This document shows positions 5,764 to 6,131 of a stretch of 6,131 nucleotides of DNA, one piece after another. The notes beneath the pieces were generated by a model. The model did no database searches. It saw only the letters and a list, made by a program, of their open reading frames with translations, and was not told the origin of the DNA. Both the position numbers and the translations under genes were made by a program. Numbering within the stretch: the first letter of the stretch is position 1; each line of letters begins with the position of its first letter. Location of the stretch: the NCBI GenBank assembly GCA_003567055.1, contig PXAW01000188.1, positions 1 through 6,131 on the forward strand, read 5' to 3'. This DNA comes from Hyphomicrobiales bacterium. Its GTDB lineage: Bacteria > Pseudomonadota > Alphaproteobacteria > Rhizobiales > Beijerinckiaceae.

Positions 5764-6131
5764 ACGGCGAGACGCGCGCGCAGATACCGCCCGATGACGG
5801 CGCGGCGCTTCAGGAGCTCTGGGTCTATCTCGCCACCGAGCCGCTGCTCTGGCTGACCGCAACGCTGGTCGCCTATCAGCTCGGGCTGTTCGCGCAAAAG
5901 CGCGCCGCCGGCTCGCCCCTGCTCAATCCGGTGCTGATCGCGGTCGTGCTGCTGGTGGCGCTGCTCGCCGTGTCGGGCATTCCCTACCAGACCTATTTCG
6001 CCGGCGCGCAATTCGTGCATTTCCTGCTCGGCACCGCCACGGTCGGCCTCGCCCTGCCACTCTGGCGCGAAGGCGCGCGGCTGGCGCGGCGCGCCGTTCC
6101 GCTCGTGACGGCGCTCGTCTGCGGCTCCGCC
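5760..6131 (+). CDS. LrgB/CidB family membrane protein (3'-truncated by window edge)
   Basis: The first 124 residues of an LrgB/CidB (YohK) family integral membrane protein, the partner of the LrgA-type protein just upstream. A cytoplasmic-looking leader of about 20 residues precedes the first helix (about 28-44). The recognisable family block NPVLIAVVLL (57-66), GIPYQTYFAGAQFVHFLLG (74-92) and ATVGLALPLW (94-103) follows. The usual FLLGPATVALAVPLY block reads LLGTATVGLALPLW here, with Thr93 where Pro is common. Family members are about 230-240 residues, so roughly half is present and the frame is still open at the edge. The start is set by the 4-base ATGA overlap and AGGAGG upstream. The two proteins probably form one membrane complex; transport of a small organic acid is the likeliest role by family analogy only. 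Confidence 0.92.
   Translation, partial: MNGETRAQIPPDDGAALQELWVYLATEPLLWLTATLVAYQLGLFAQKRAAGSPLLNPVLIAVVLLVALLAVSGIPYQTYFAGAQFVHFLLGTATVGLALPLWREGARLARRAVPLVTALVCGSA

Noticed and set aside
5299..5862. Open frame on the minus strand opposite the lrgA-family gene
   Set aside because: The plus strand encodes a recognisable LrgA protein with its own ribosome binding site. The antisense product is low-complexity Gln/Arg/His-rich, as expected of a shadow frame.
5712..6020. Open frame on the minus strand opposite the start of the lrgB-family gene
   Set aside because: It is antisense to a conserved LrgB block and has no motif or ribosome binding site of note.
5401..6131. Reading the LrgA/LrgB pair as a phage holin or lysis cassette
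   Set aside because: There is no endolysin, spanin or other phage gene nearby, and the pair is the common chromosomal LrgA-LrgB arrangement with overlapping genes.

Overview
This 6.1 kb, GC-rich window looks like ordinary chromosomal DNA of an alphaproteobacterium. The lineage is an inference from base composition, codon use (TTA, CTA and TCA are almost absent) and protein style; I cannot name a genus. It holds five protein genes, two of them cut by the window edges. I see no rRNA, tRNA, mobile element, CRISPR array or origin.

Layout. (1) 3-767 (+) is the C-terminal three quarters of MsrP, the periplasmic molybdoenzyme that repairs methionine sulfoxide in proteins. (2) 776-3913 (-) is a complete inner-membrane RND efflux permease. 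(3) 3910-5208 (-), or to 5256 with an alternative start, is its periplasmic adaptor, lying upstream and overlapping the permease by 4 bases. Together they form an adaptor-permease operon with no outer-membrane channel gene in view. (4) 5401-5763 (+) is a small LrgA/CidA-family membrane protein. (5) 5760-6131 (+) is the start of its LrgB/CidB-family partner, overlapping by 4 bases and running off the window.

The msrP and efflux genes converge with only 8 bases between their stop codons, and both stops lie in one inverted repeat. A second, stronger inverted repeat lies just inside the 3' end of the permease gene. The efflux and lrgAB operons diverge from a short shared control region (about 5257-5400) that holds a good ribosome binding site for lrgA and weak promoter and operator candidates.

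Functionally the genes share a cell-envelope theme: periplasmic oxidative repair, export of small molecules or drugs, and an LrgA/LrgB-type membrane system. Nothing shows that they act together. I found no clear new biological system. The points most worth a second look are the non-classical proton-relay residues of the permease, the start of the adaptor, its long acidic proline-rich tail, and the hairpins at the convergent gene ends.
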